Source: Bacteroidales bacterium (GTDB lineage Bacteria; Bacteroidota; Bacteroidia; Bacteroidales; UBA6680). Taken from it: a stretch of 36,935 nt of DNA. The stretch lies in contig JAFGOQ010000222.1 in assembly GCA_016926405.1 (NCBI GenBank), positions 1-36,935 of the forward strand, in the 5' to 3' direction. The notes below the pieces were generated by a model, which was given only the letters and a program-made list of their open reading frames with translations, made no database searches and was not told where the DNA came from. Position numbers and translations under genes: made by a program. Numbering within the stretch: the first letter of the stretch is position 1; every line of letters starts with the position of its first letter. Below are positions 7,395-15,919 of the stretch, piece after piece.

Positions 7395-9707
7395 TTACGA
7401 TATCTCTTTTTTAAGAAACTCCTCTGCCAGCTCTTGTGTTAGCACATCGGCATTAGTATTTTCTTGCAGAAAAGTAAACGGAACAATAAAATGGCAACCA
7501 TCTTTATAATGACTACAACCATAAGCCGATTTACCGCGCAACATCTCCCCTTTTCCACATTTAGGGCAGGTTATTACCTTTGGTTTTTCGGGCTGTTTTG
7601 GTGCAGAATCATTGACAACAGAAATATCTACATCAAAATTATTGTTTAACGATAAAATTGCAGATACTTTATTACCATCAACAGTAAAACCAGCTATTTT
7701 GGCTGTTTTACCTTTGCTAATAAGATTTGTTAATTGCTTATCGGTAAGTTTTTTCTCGTACAGAGTAAAATCGACTTTAAAAGTACAGCCATCTTTATAA
7801 CCAGTACAGCCATAAGCAGTTTTACCCTTTACTATTTCGCCCTTTTTACATTTTGGGCACACTATATTTTTGTCCGACGACTTATCGTTTTTCTTATCAG
7901 CTTTCTTTTTCTCTTGCTCCTCTTCTTCGTACGAAATGGTGATGCTTTTTTCGTTTTTTATCTCGTTTACCAAATCAACAATCATCTGTTTCATCTCCTC
8001 AATAAACGTCTTTGCATCGTACTCACCACGCTCAATCATACGCAGGTTTTTCTCCCATAAACCAGTAAGCTCAACAGATTTAAGCATCTCGTTTTTAATA
8101 ACAGCAATAAGCTCAACACCTGTCTGAGTTGGTATAATATTTTTTCGCACACGCTTAATATAACTGCGCTTAAAAAGAGTCTCAATAATATTTGCACGAG
8201 TCGACGGACGACCAATACCATTCTCTTTCATTGCCTGACTAAGTTCTTCGTCGTCAACAATTTTTCCGGCCGTTTCCATTGCTCTAAGCAGTGTTCCTTC
8301 GGTATATGGCTTTGGTGGTGTAGTCTCTTTTTCTAATATATCAGGCGAATGAGGCCCACGTTCACCTTTTTCAAAAACAGGCATAATTTGTTCGCCCTGC
8401 TCGCTAGTGTCGCCCTCTTTTTTAGGATATAAAACTCGCCATCCCTCTTCAACAATAAACTTTCCGGTGGCTTTAAATTCAATTGTTTGCACCTGTCCCA
8501 TAACTGTAGTATTTGAGACAATACAATCGGGATAAAACGCAGCAATAAATCTACGTGTAATTATATCGTAAACTATTTTTTCTTCGCGACGCAACGAATA
8601 ATCGGGCTTAACACCTGTAGGTATTATTGCATGGTGATCGGTAACCTTTGTATTATCGAAAACCTTCTTACTCTTTGGCAGTTTCTTCTCTAACAAAGGC
8701 TTTGTGTATTCCGAATAATAATCGAGCTTCGACATAATACCCGATATTTTTGGATACATATCATCGGGCAAGAAAGTTGTATCAACACGCGGATATGTAA
8801 CAAGCTTTTTCTCGTATAAATTTTGAATAAACTTAAGAGTCTCGTCGGCTGTAAAACCCGATTTTTTATTACACTCAACCTGTAAAGCAGTAAGATCGAA
8901 CAATTTTTGCGGAGCCTCTTTACCTTTCTTCTTAGTATATGAAGTAATTTCAAATTCCGACTCTTTTATCTGATCCATAACATCGGTAGCCTCATCAACC
9001 GACTGATATTTTCCTTTTGTCGAGTTAAAAAGAACATCGCGATAAGTTGTTTTTATCTCCCAATATTTTTGCGGAACAAAATTCTCAATCTCGTTATGAC
9101 GATTTACAATAAGCGCCAAAGTAGGTGTTTGCACCCTACCAATAGAAAGAACCCCTTTGTTATTTGCATATTTTAGAGTAAACAAACGGCTGGCATTCAT
9201 TCCTAAAAGCCAATCGCCAATGGCGCGGGCATTACCTGCAGCATAAAGCAAATCGTAATCTTTAGCATCGTAAAGTTTTTCGAACCCTTCGCGAATAGCC
9301 TCTTCTGTAAGCGACGAAATCCACAACCTTTTAACAGGTTTGTCGCATAAAGCTTTAGTAAGAACCCAACGTTGAATTACCTCTCCCTCAATTCCAGCAT
9401 CACCACAGTTTACAACATATTCGCAACCTGCCACAAGAGTTTTAATTGTATTAAACTGCTTTTGTACTCCGCTATTATCAATAAGCTTAATACCAAAACG
9501 AGGCGGAATCATAGGTAAAGCATACATATTCCAACTTTTCCACGACGGGGTATAATCGTCTGGAGCCTTTAGTGTACACAAATGGCCAAAGGTCCAAGTA
9601 ACCTGATAACCATTACCCTCGAAATAACCGTCTTTACGATTTGTGGCTTTAAGAATTGCAGCAATCTCTTTTGCTACGCTAGGTTTTTCGGCAATGCAAA
9701 CAATCAA
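7395..9707 (-). CDS. topB: DNA topoisomerase III (type IA)
   Basis: I place the start at TTG 9707, giving IVCIAEKPSVAKEIA, the usual TopB beginning; the ORF-track start (TTG 9749) adds 14 residues unlike the family. The protein is 770 aa. It has the Toprim domain at the N-terminus, a topoisomerase IA core with catalytic Tyr in TYPRVDT, and GIGRPSTRA-type conserved segments. There are two C-terminal zinc-ribbon modules, CPKCKKGEI...GCTGYKDGC and CPKCGKGEM...GCSHYKDGC. It decatenates and relaxes negatively supercoiled DNA through a transient 5'-phosphotyrosine link. It is a single-gene unit, convergent with the HEAT gene. Confidence 0.95.
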   Translation of the reverse strand: MIVCIAEKPSVAKEIAAILKATNRKDGYFEGNGYQVTWTFGHLCTLKAPDDYTPSWKSWNMYALPMIPPRFGIKLIDNSGVQKQFNTIKTLVAGCEYVVNCGDAGIEGEVIQRWVLTKALCDKPVKRLWISSLTEEAIREGFEKLYDAKDYDLLYAAGNARAIGDWLLGMNASRLFTLKYANNKGVLSIGRVQTPTLALIVNRHNEIENFVPQKYWEIKTTYRDVLFNSTKGKYQSVDEATDVMDQIKESEFEITSYTKKKGKEAPQKLFDLTALQVECNKKSGFTADETLKFIQNLYEKKLVTYPRVDTTFLPDDMYPKISGIMSKLDYYSEYTKPLLEKKLPKSKKVFDNTKVTDHHAIIPTGVKPDYSLRREEKIVYDIITRRFIAAFYPDCIVSNTTVMGQVQTIEFKATGKFIVEEGWRVLYPKKEGDTSEQGEQIMPVFEKGERGPHSPDILEKETTPPKPYTEGTLLRAMETAGKIVDDEELSQAMKENGIGRPSTRANIIETLFKRSYIKRVRKNIIPTQTGVELIAVIKNEMLKSVELTGLWEKNLRMIERGEYDAKTFIEEMKQMIVDLVNEIKNEKSITISYEEEEQEKKKADKKNDKSSDKNIVCPKCKKGEIVKGKTAYGCTGYKDGCTFKVDFTLYEKKLTDKQLTNLISKGKTAKIAGFTVDGNKVSAILSLNNNFDVDISVVNDSAPKQPEKPKVITCPKCGKGEMLRGKSAYGCSHYKDGCHFIVPFTFLQENTNADVLTQELAEEFLKKEIS

Positions 9708-9947
9708 AATAGTGGATTTTTTATTTGAAACAGATTCGAATATACACAAAAGAATTTGCTTGGCGAAAAAGCAAATGCGTAAAGATTATTTTCCATAGCC
9801 TATGTTTAAAACAATGGATTAAATATTAAAGAAATTATTTCATTCAATTTTTATAAAAGAATAATGTTGCAAAATTTCTATTTGCTGTCTATTAGTTGAA
9901 CACATTTTATAATGAGAGAAATAGTGTAACTATATAAAAAATACAAA

Positions 9948-10685
9948 ATGAAAAAAATTATCCTAATAAATCTGCTTCTGGCATTGTCTATTTTATCGTA
10001 CTCTCAACAAAAACTATTTAAAGAGCAGGGAAAAACACAAACTCTAACCTTAAAGGAATACAACACTCTTAAAGAAATAAAAGTTAAGAAACTGCAAAAA
10101 ATTAGTGCTGAAATAAAACTAGTTGAAATAATTATTGATTCTATAACAAATAACGAAAACATAATTTACACATATAAACTAGACAGAGTGTTTAATAATG
10201 GAGCAAGAATTTCATCGAATGCACAACAAGATGAAATATACTCTCTTTATGGCAAAACGTTCCCTGATTTTAACTTAACATCATATGATGGAAAAGAAGT
10301 TAAACTATCGGATTACAAAGGAAAACCTGTATTTATTGATCTCTGGTTTATTGGATGTAAAACTTGCGTAAAAGAGATGCCAACACTAAATAAAATCAAG
10401 GAAAGATATAAAGATAAAGTCACTTTTTTATCAATAACATATAACACCGAAAGCGAATTAAAAACATTCTTTACTACGCATAAATTCAATTTTATTCATT
10501 TAATAAATGCCAAAGAATTTTTAAATAACCTTGGAATAACATCGTACCCTAAGAATATTTTAATTGATAAAAATGGGAAAACACATCAAATAATGGGAGG
10601 CATAATACCAAAATTAGATTCTGAAGACAATATTGTTTCGGGTGATGGAGAGGAAATAATTAGAGAAATTGAAAAGGTATTGTAA
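9948..10685 (+). CDS. secreted TlpA-like thioredoxin-fold protein
   Basis: 245 aa with a cleavable-type signal peptide (hydrophobic to about residue 18, then YSQQ) and no lipobox. An N-terminal region of about 85 residues is not recognisable. It is followed by a TlpA domain with GKTFPDFNL, a CKTC redox motif in WFIGCKTCVKEMP and a YPKNILID cis-Pro segment. Predicted periplasmic thiol-disulfide protein. It lies 76 bp upstream of an ECF sigma factor gene on the same strand and could be in that unit. It is not closely similar to the other TlpA protein at 3942. Confidence 0.82.
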   Translation: MKKIILINLLLALSILSYSQQKLFKEQGKTQTLTLKEYNTLKEIKVKKLQKISAEIKLVEIIIDSITNNENIIYTYKLDRVFNNGARISSNAQQDEIYSLYGKTFPDFNLTSYDGKEVKLSDYKGKPVFIDLWFIGCKTCVKEMPTLNKIKERYKDKVTFLSITYNTESELKTFFTTHKFNFIHLINAKEFLNNLGITSYPKNILIDKNGKTHQIMGGIIPKLDSEDNIVSGDGEEIIREIEKVL

Positions 10686-10761
10686 AATGATATAGATTTA
10701 TTGCAGCAGAGATATTTCAGCTTGTACACCCAAATATATTACCTGTAAAAACTAAACATTT

Positions 10762-11292
10762 GTGAACAATAAACAATTTGAAAACAACATATTACCATTA
10801 GCAACAAAAATATACCCCTTTGTTGCGCGAATTGTAGGTACCGACAATGCCACAGATTGTGTGCAAGAGATTATGATAAGACTATGGGAAAACAGAAAAA
10901 AACTTGATAAAGTTAAAAACATAGGTGGATATGCTTACCGTGTAGCAAACAATTACTGTATTTCTTTTATTAAAAAACAGAAAATTACGGTTCCAATTGA
11001 ACAAATTATCGACAGCCCAGACATTAATGTATCCGATGATAGAAAACAGAAATACAATTTTATAATACAAGAAATAAAAAGACTAAAAGAGCCTACAAAA
11101 TCAATTATTATTTATCGCGATTTAGATGGTTTAGAATACAGCGAAATTGAAGAACTAACAGGCTTTACACAAGCAAATATAAGAATGATACTATCACGTG
11201 GAAGAAAAACTCTTCGCACCGAATACAATAAAAATCATATTTATACCAGCGAAGAATTTGAATTTACAGAAGAATCAGTATTTAGCTTTTAA
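10762..11292 (+). CDS. RNA polymerase ECF sigma factor (sigma-70 family)
   Basis: 176 aa from a GTG start (10762). Region 2 is seen in VARIVGTDNATDCVQEIMIRLW and region 4 in LDGLEYSEIEELTGFTQANI followed by RMILSRGRKTL, a helix-turn-helix. It directs RNA polymerase to a small regulon. It is followed after 12 nt by a small one-TM protein and then a DUF4252 protein, the usual sigma/anti-sigma/effector layout in Bacteroidota, which suggests an envelope signal. No upstream TonB-dependent receptor is present, so it is not the FecI/SusC type. Confidence 0.9.
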   Translation: MNNKQFENNILPLATKIYPFVARIVGTDNATDCVQEIMIRLWENRKKLDKVKNIGGYAYRVANNYCISFIKKQKITVPIEQIIDSPDINVSDDRKQKYNFIIQEIKRLKEPTKSIIIYRDLDGLEYSEIEELTGFTQANIRMILSRGRKTLRTEYNKNHIYTSEEFEFTEESVFSF

Positions 11293-11304
11293 CAACATTA
11301 TATC

Positions 11305-11661
11305 ATGCAACAGAATAACCAATTCGACGAAATATACGACCAGCTAAAGAGCGACATACAAGTTGGCGTTCCAAATAACTTGGAGAAAAACATAATGGCT
11401 AAAATTGAAAAAGAGAGAAAGTCGAAAAAAATAAAATTCAATCGATTTATTCAAATTTCGAGTTCAGTAGCCGCCGTGTTGGCAATAATAATTTCAATTA
11501 ATATTAATACAAATAAAGTTCAAGAAATCACCGACCAAGATGTGGCTCTGGTTGAAGAAGCGCTGAGTAAAATAAGCAAAAGTTTCGACATTGAGGAATC
11601 AAAACCATCGTACACACTTATTTATAAAACAAACGATATAGTAATCACAATAAACAACTAA
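11305..11661 (+). CDS. small single-pass membrane protein, probable anti-sigma factor
   Basis: 118 aa. There is a charged N-terminal segment of about 45 residues, one TM helix (about 48-66, SSSVAAVLAIIISI) and a short outside tail of about 50 residues. Position directly after the ECF sigma gene, together with this topology, fits an anti-sigma factor, although I see no HxxxCxxC zinc motif. The cytoplasmic part would bind the sigma factor. Assignment rests on context and topology, not on a recognised domain. Confidence 0.6.
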   Translation: MQQNNQFDEIYDQLKSDIQVGVPNNLEKNIMAKIEKERKSKKIKFNRFIQISSSVAAVLAIIISININTNKVQEITDQDVALVEEALSKISKSFDIEESKPSYTLIYKTNDIVITINN

Positions 11662-11673
11662 ATAATAGAACTT

Positions 11674-12459
11674 ATGAAAAGATTTATTTTGCTAATTATT
11701 GCAATATGCACCATTAATATTGCATTTTCCCAAGGAGGCGATCTTAAAACTATTGTTGAAAAGATGCAGAAAAATGGAACCGAAGTAAGTTTAAAAAAGT
11801 ACAGCGAAGCTGGTTTAAATTATATTTCAAAAAAAACAGAATCGCCAAAGCTTAAAGAGGCTTTAAAAAATATGATTTCGTTAACTATAGTATCGGCAAA
11901 AAACGGTAATATGAACGAACTAATAGGTTACTATAATGCTGAGATGTTTTTCAGAGATTACCTTACAGAAGTAAAAAGCGAAATAACTCCAAGTGGAACA
12001 ACAAACATTCATTTCTTTAAAACTAAAGAGAATAATGTTAAAGAGATATATTACGTAAAATATAAAGACAACGAGTTCTTTGAACTTATATACTTAATTG
12101 GAAAAGTAAACATAGATGATATTTCAAACCTATCGGGATTAATTCCCACAAATGTGCTTTCTGCAATAAATCCAGAGAAAATTAAGAATACTACAATTAG
12201 CTCCGAATTATCAAAAATTGTTACTTTCCTCGACAAAAAATCAGAAATTGAGATAGTATATGTAGTCGACGGAAAAATTAGTGATGGCAGTTTCTTCGAT
12301 TTATCTGCGGATAGTATCGATTCATTAGTTGTTGAAAAAAACCCAAGCCTTATTGAAAAATATGGTTCCGAAAATGTAATATTTATTACAACTAAAAAGA
12401 GAACAAAAAAGGATATAAGCACAAATAACAAAGCTAACTTATCTATCAAAAAGATTTAA
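11674..12459 (+). CDS. DUF4252-like secreted protein
   Basis: 261 aa with a signal peptide (MKRFILLIIAICTINIAFSQ). The body resembles DUF4252 proteins, which are commonly encoded next to ECF sigma/anti-sigma pairs in Bacteroidota. The C-terminal third, from about residue 185, adds a VDGKISDGS...ENVIFITTKK stretch resembling the plug-like tail found in some TonB-linked regulators. No enzymatic motif seen. It ends the unit, followed by a clear terminator. Likely a periplasmic target or sensor of the sigma system. Confidence 0.65.
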   Translation: MKRFILLIIAICTINIAFSQGGDLKTIVEKMQKNGTEVSLKKYSEAGLNYISKKTESPKLKEALKNMISLTIVSAKNGNMNELIGYYNAEMFFRDYLTEVKSEITPSGTTNIHFFKTKENNVKEIYYVKYKDNEFFELIYLIGKVNIDDISNLSGLIPTNVLSAINPEKIKNTTISSELSKIVTFLDKKSEIEIVYVVDGKISDGSFFDLSADSIDSLVVEKNPSLIEKYGSENVIFITTKKRTKKDISTNNKANLSIKKI

Positions 12460-12483
12460 CATAATTACAAATACACTAATAGT

Positions 12484-12517
12484 AAAAAAGGATTCCTATT
12501 GTTGGAATCCTTTTTTT
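12484..12517 (+). terminator. intrinsic terminator of ECF/DUF4252 unit
   Basis: A 13-bp perfect stem, AAAAAAGGATTCC with GGAATCCTTTTTT, 7-nt loop, T-tract included. It lies 25 bp after the DUF4252 stop. Confidence 0.9.
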
Positions 12518-12600
12518 ACACATAAAAAGTGAAGATAAATAGTAATAAATGCTAGGGAATTTAACTATACTTTATACTTTTAAGGGTTAAAAAAAACGAA

Positions 12601-13140
12601 ATGACATTTTTAGAATTAGCAAACCTTCGTCAGAGCGACAGAAACTATAAAACAATAGATGTAGAACAAGAAAAAATAGATGCTATTTTGGAGGCAGCAC
12701 GTATTGCTCCTTCGGCTTGTAATGCTCAACCTTGGAAGTTTATAGTAGTAGATAAGGCCGATATAAAAAACCAAATTGCCGATGCAACCTCTGCAAAAGT
12801 ATTGGGTATGAATCATTGGACCAAACAAGCTCCTGTGCATATTGTAATAGTTGAGGAAGCAGCAAATATTACATCTAAACTAGGTTCTATATTTAAAAAA
12901 CGTCATTTCCCGCTTACCGATATCGGTATAACAGCCGAACATATATGCCTGCAAGCCGCTGAACTTGGTCTTGGAACATGTATGATTGGTTGGTTTAACG
13001 AGAAAAAGGTAAAAACAATATTAGAAATACCTAAAGACAAAAGAGTACAACTTATTATTACACTTGGATACCCCGCTGGCGAGAAACGCAAAAAAATAAG
13101 AAAAGAAAAACATCAAATTGTTTCATACAACAAGTATTAA
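12601..13140 (+). CDS. nitroreductase-family FMN oxidoreductase
   Basis: 179 aa. Typical N-terminus LANLRQSDRNYK (the R-x-S-x-R FMN-phosphate loop), then IAPSACNAQPWKFI, LQAAELGLGTCMIGWF and IITLGYPAG. The family uses FMN and NAD(P)H to reduce quinones, flavins or nitro compounds; the physiological substrate cannot be told. It ends 4 nt before murB and is probably co-transcribed with it. Confidence 0.9.
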   Translation: MTFLELANLRQSDRNYKTIDVEQEKIDAILEAARIAPSACNAQPWKFIVVDKADIKNQIADATSAKVLGMNHWTKQAPVHIVIVEEAANITSKLGSIFKKRHFPLTDIGITAEHICLQAAELGLGTCMIGWFNEKKVKTILEIPKDKRVQLIITLGYPAGEKRKKIRKEKHQIVSYNKY

Positions 13141-13144
13141 TATT

Positions 13145-14158
13145 ATGATTGAAACCATTATAGAAGACTACTCACTTAAAAACCTAAATACATTTGGTAT
13201 TGACGTAAATGCAAAATATTTTACTGTTGCTAAAGATGTAGAGACACTAAAATATATTGTTGAAAGCTGTAAAACCGATGGAATAAAAACTCTAATTCTT
13301 GGTGGAGGAAGTAACATTCTTTTTACCAAAGATTTCGATGGTATGGTTATTAAACCCGACATTCAAGATGTTCGAATAATTTTTGAAGACGCCAAATACA
13401 CATATATTAAAGCAGGTGCTGGAATTGAATGGGACAGCTTTGTTGAATTTTGCGTTAACAATAATTTTTATGGTGCCGAAAACCTTTCGTACATCCCAGG
13501 AACTGTTGGCGCCTCTCCTATCCAAAACATTGGAGCATACGGAGCCGAAGCTAAAGATATAATTCACCTTGTTGAATATATCGATACAGAAGACAATACC
13601 GAAAAAGAAATTTCAAACTCAAAATGTAATTTTGGATATCGCGATAGTATCTTCAAAAACCAGTTAAAAAACAGAGCTATTGTAACAAACGTAATTTTCA
13701 AACTATCAAACACTCCTAACTTTAAACTTAATTACGGCGAGATTGAAAATTTAGTTGAAGCACAAGGCGAAGTATCTGCAAAAACAATAAAAGAGGTTAT
13801 TACCGAAGTTCGAAAATTAAAACTTCCCGAGCCTAAAGAGATTGGCAACGGAGGCAGCTTTTTTAAAAACCCAGTTGTCGATAACCAAGTGGCACAAAAA
13901 ATACAAGCTAATCATCCCGATATGCCCTCGTATCCTGCTGGCATAAAAACAAAGATCCCCGCTGGATGGTTAATTGAAAAAGCTGGCTGGAAAGGTAAAA
14001 CCGTAGGAAACTGTGGTGTACATAAAAACCAAGCCTTGGTACTTGTAAACTATGGAGGTGCTACAGGTAACGAAATTCTACAGCTTTCGAAACAAATAGC
14101 AAGCGACGTTTATAAAATGTTTGGCATTGAAATTACACCCGAAATAAATATTATTTAA
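13145..14158 (+). CDS. murB: UDP-N-acetylenolpyruvoylglucosamine reductase
   Basis: The start is placed at ATG 13145 (MIETIIEDYSLKNLNTFGI); the ORF-track TTG start lies inside the nitroreductase gene. 337 aa, type I MurB length. FAD-binding landmarks are LGGGSNILF, GTVGASPIQNIGAYG and the catalytic-Ser segment NGGSFFKNPV. It reduces UDP-GlcNAc-enolpyruvate to UDP-MurNAc in cytoplasmic peptidoglycan precursor synthesis. Its 3' end overlaps the 3' end of the convergent mltG by 8 bp, so two peptidoglycan genes meet here. Confidence 0.96.
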   Translation: MIETIIEDYSLKNLNTFGIDVNAKYFTVAKDVETLKYIVESCKTDGIKTLILGGGSNILFTKDFDGMVIKPDIQDVRIIFEDAKYTYIKAGAGIEWDSFVEFCVNNNFYGAENLSYIPGTVGASPIQNIGAYGAEAKDIIHLVEYIDTEDNTEKEISNSKCNFGYRDSIFKNQLKNRAIVTNVIFKLSNTPNFKLNYGEIENLVEAQGEVSAKTIKEVITEVRKLKLPEPKEIGNGGSFFKNPVVDNQVAQKIQANHPDMPSYPAGIKTKIPAGWLIEKAGWKGKTVGNCGVHKNQALVLVNYGGATGNEILQLSKQIASDVYKMFGIEITPEINII

Positions 14159-15248
14159 ATATTCTTCGTTTGTTAAGAGCTTTGCGATATTTATTTGCAT
14201 TATTATTATGCTCTCGCAAAGTCTTTGCAAACACATGCGAGCCATCAAAATCGGGGCTAGCACAGAAGTATAGATATTTATGATTTTCGCAATTTAAAAC
14301 CGCATCGATAGCCTGAATGGTAGGCATAGAAATTACTGAGGGCGGCAATCCATAATGCTTATAAGTATTAAACGGAGAATCAACATTTAAATGAACTGTT
14401 AAAATTCGTTTAATACTAAAATCGCCAATTGCAAATTTCACCGTTGGATCGGCCTGAAGTGGAATACGCTTTTTAAGTCGGTTTACATAAACACCTGCAA
14501 CAGTAGGCATTTCGCTTCTCTTATTTGTCTCTTCCTGAACAATTGAGGCCAAAATACAAACCTCTTTAGGCGTTAACTTTAACTTTTCGGCCTTTTTTAA
14601 ACGCTTATCATTCCAAAATAATTTATACTCGCTAAGCATTCTTTTTACAAGAACTTTTGGTTCTATATCCCAATAAACTTCGTAAGTATTAGGAATAAAG
14701 TTTGCCAAAACATTTATTGTATCGGCATTTTGCTGTGCCAAATATTCTTTATCGTTAAGTACTTTAAGTAACGAAACCGAATCGCACTCTATTTGAGTAG
14801 ACATCTTACCTGCCAAACTTTCGATAGTTCGAATATTGTTAAATACAAGTTTAACAATTGTCTGATTACCTAATCGCAAATAGTTTATAAGCTCATTATT
14901 ATTCTGATGTGGCTTAATAATATACTTTCCAGGTTTTACATATCTGTCGTATTTCTTAAGTCGGGTAACAATCTTAAATGTCTTACTACTTTTTAAAATA
15001 TTTTCTTTCTCCAGACTATTTATAACACTATCAATTGTGAAATTTTTGCGAATAACAAACTCTACATCTTTATCATTATTTGTATTGCTTTTTAAAACTA
15101 TATACCATCCCGAAAACAACACTATAAATGCAGTGAAAATAACAGATACTACTGCTAGAATAAAAATCTTACGAAGATCAATTCTATTATTACTTAAGAA
15201 TATTGCCTTTATTTTATTAAGAGTTGTTTTTTTCGAAAAGTCAGTCAT
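14151..15248 (-). CDS. mltG: endolytic peptidoglycan transglycosylase MltG (YceG-like)
   Basis: 365 aa. A cytoplasmic N-terminus is followed by one TM helix (about 28-50, FILAVVSVIFTAFIVLFSGW), a LysM-like subdomain and the YceG catalytic domain with the Glu in ASIVQEETNKRSEMP and RLKKRIPLQADPTV. It cleaves nascent glycan strands and ends polymerisation. It is a single-gene unit that overlaps murB tail to tail by 8 bp. Confidence 0.94.
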   Translation of the reverse strand: MTDFSKKTTLNKIKAIFLSNNRIDLRKIFILAVVSVIFTAFIVLFSGWYIVLKSNTNNDKDVEFVIRKNFTIDSVINSLEKENILKSSKTFKIVTRLKKYDRYVKPGKYIIKPHQNNNELINYLRLGNQTIVKLVFNNIRTIESLAGKMSTQIECDSVSLLKVLNDKEYLAQQNADTINVLANFIPNTYEVYWDIEPKVLVKRMLSEYKLFWNDKRLKKAEKLKLTPKEVCILASIVQEETNKRSEMPTVAGVYVNRLKKRIPLQADPTVKFAIGDFSIKRILTVHLNVDSPFNTYKHYGLPPSVISMPTIQAIDAVLNCENHKYLYFCASPDFDGSHVFAKTLREHNNNANKYRKALNKRRIFK

Positions 15249-15413
15249 TATATATTAATCTAATAAATACATACAAAGTGCAAATATCAAAAATTAACTT
15301 GTTTTTCTATGCTTAAAATGTAACCGAATGGTTAAAAAAAGTATAAATATCTAAAATCTGAATTTTTATATCCCTCCGTAGATAAGATTTGCCAACTATA
15401 TTGAAAAAAATAT

Positions 15414-15421
15414 TACCTTTA
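15414..15421 (+). promoter_or_regulatory. possible Bacteroidota-type promoter of response regulator
   Basis: TACCTTTA is one base off TAnnTTTG, with TTTG at 15388-15391, 22 bp upstream, within the reported spacing range for this phylum. It lies 24 bp before the start codon. Tentative. Confidence 0.35.
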
Positions 15422-15444
15422 ATCGCATTTAAAAAACAAGATAT

Positions 15445-15819
15445 ATGTCTAAAATATTGTTAATAGACGATTCGTCGGTAAATAATTTTTTATTAGAAAG
15501 CATTTTAGAAGATAAGGGACATGTTATTTCTGCTACCAACGATCCCGAAGAAGGTGTTGAAATGGTTAAACAGATTATGCCCGACCTTATTCTTTTAGAT
15601 GTTATGATGCCTGTTATGGATGGGTTTGATGTATTATCAAAAATTAGAGAAGACCAAACAACAAAAAATATTCCTGTAATTATGGTTACAGCCGATTTAA
15701 GCTTTGCTTCAAAAAAGCGTGCTACAGAAATGGGTATTTCCGATTACATTTTAAAGCCTGTGGATATTGACGATGTTTGCGATAAAGTTGAAAGTGTTTT
15801 AAAATTAAACCAGATATAA
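15445..15819 (+). CDS. stand-alone response regulator receiver protein
   Basis: 124 aa, a single CheY-like receiver domain with no output domain. Acid pocket D8-D9, phospho-acceptor D52 in LILLDVMMPVMDG, the conserved Thr in VIMVTADL and Lys in YILKPVD are all present. No kinase gene is adjacent, so the partner is elsewhere. Likely a diffusible phosphorelay or protein-protein switch. Monocistronic: it has its own terminator. Confidence 0.92.
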   Translation: MSKILLIDDSSVNNFLLESILEDKGHVISATNDPEEGVEMVKQIMPDLILLDVMMPVMDGFDVLSKIREDQTTKNIPVIMVTADLSFASKKRATEMGISDYILKPVDIDDVCDKVESVLKLNQI

Positions 15820-15820
15820 T

Positions 15821-15855
15821 AAAAAAAGTCGATCGTAATTAGATCGACTTTTTTT
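15821..15855 (+). terminator. intrinsic terminator of response regulator (symmetric)
   Basis: AAAAAAAGTCGATC with GATCGACTTTTTTT, 14-bp stem and 7-nt loop, 1 nt after the stop. The A/T flanks are symmetric, so it could also act on the opposite strand. Confidence 0.9.
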
Positions 15856-15871
15856 ATCGTTTATAATTTAC

Positions 15872-15903
15872 AAAACACTGTCGGTGTTAACATAACCCGA
15901 CAG
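15872..15903 (-). terminator. intrinsic terminator of aspC
   Basis: Stem CTGTCGG/CCGACAG with a 12-nt loop followed on the minus strand by TGTTTTG, directly after the aminotransferase stop. Confidence 0.65.
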
Positions 15904-15919
15904 GTTTTATATGTAATTA

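Noticed and set aside
9708-9749. N-terminal extension of topB in the ORF track
   Set aside because: The extra 14 residues (CIFESVSNKKSTI...) do not fit TopB; TTG at 9707 gives the conserved beginning.
13118-13144. Upstream TTG start of murB
   Set aside because: It lies inside the nitroreductase gene; ATG 13145 gives the family-like N-terminus and a 4-nt intergenic gap.
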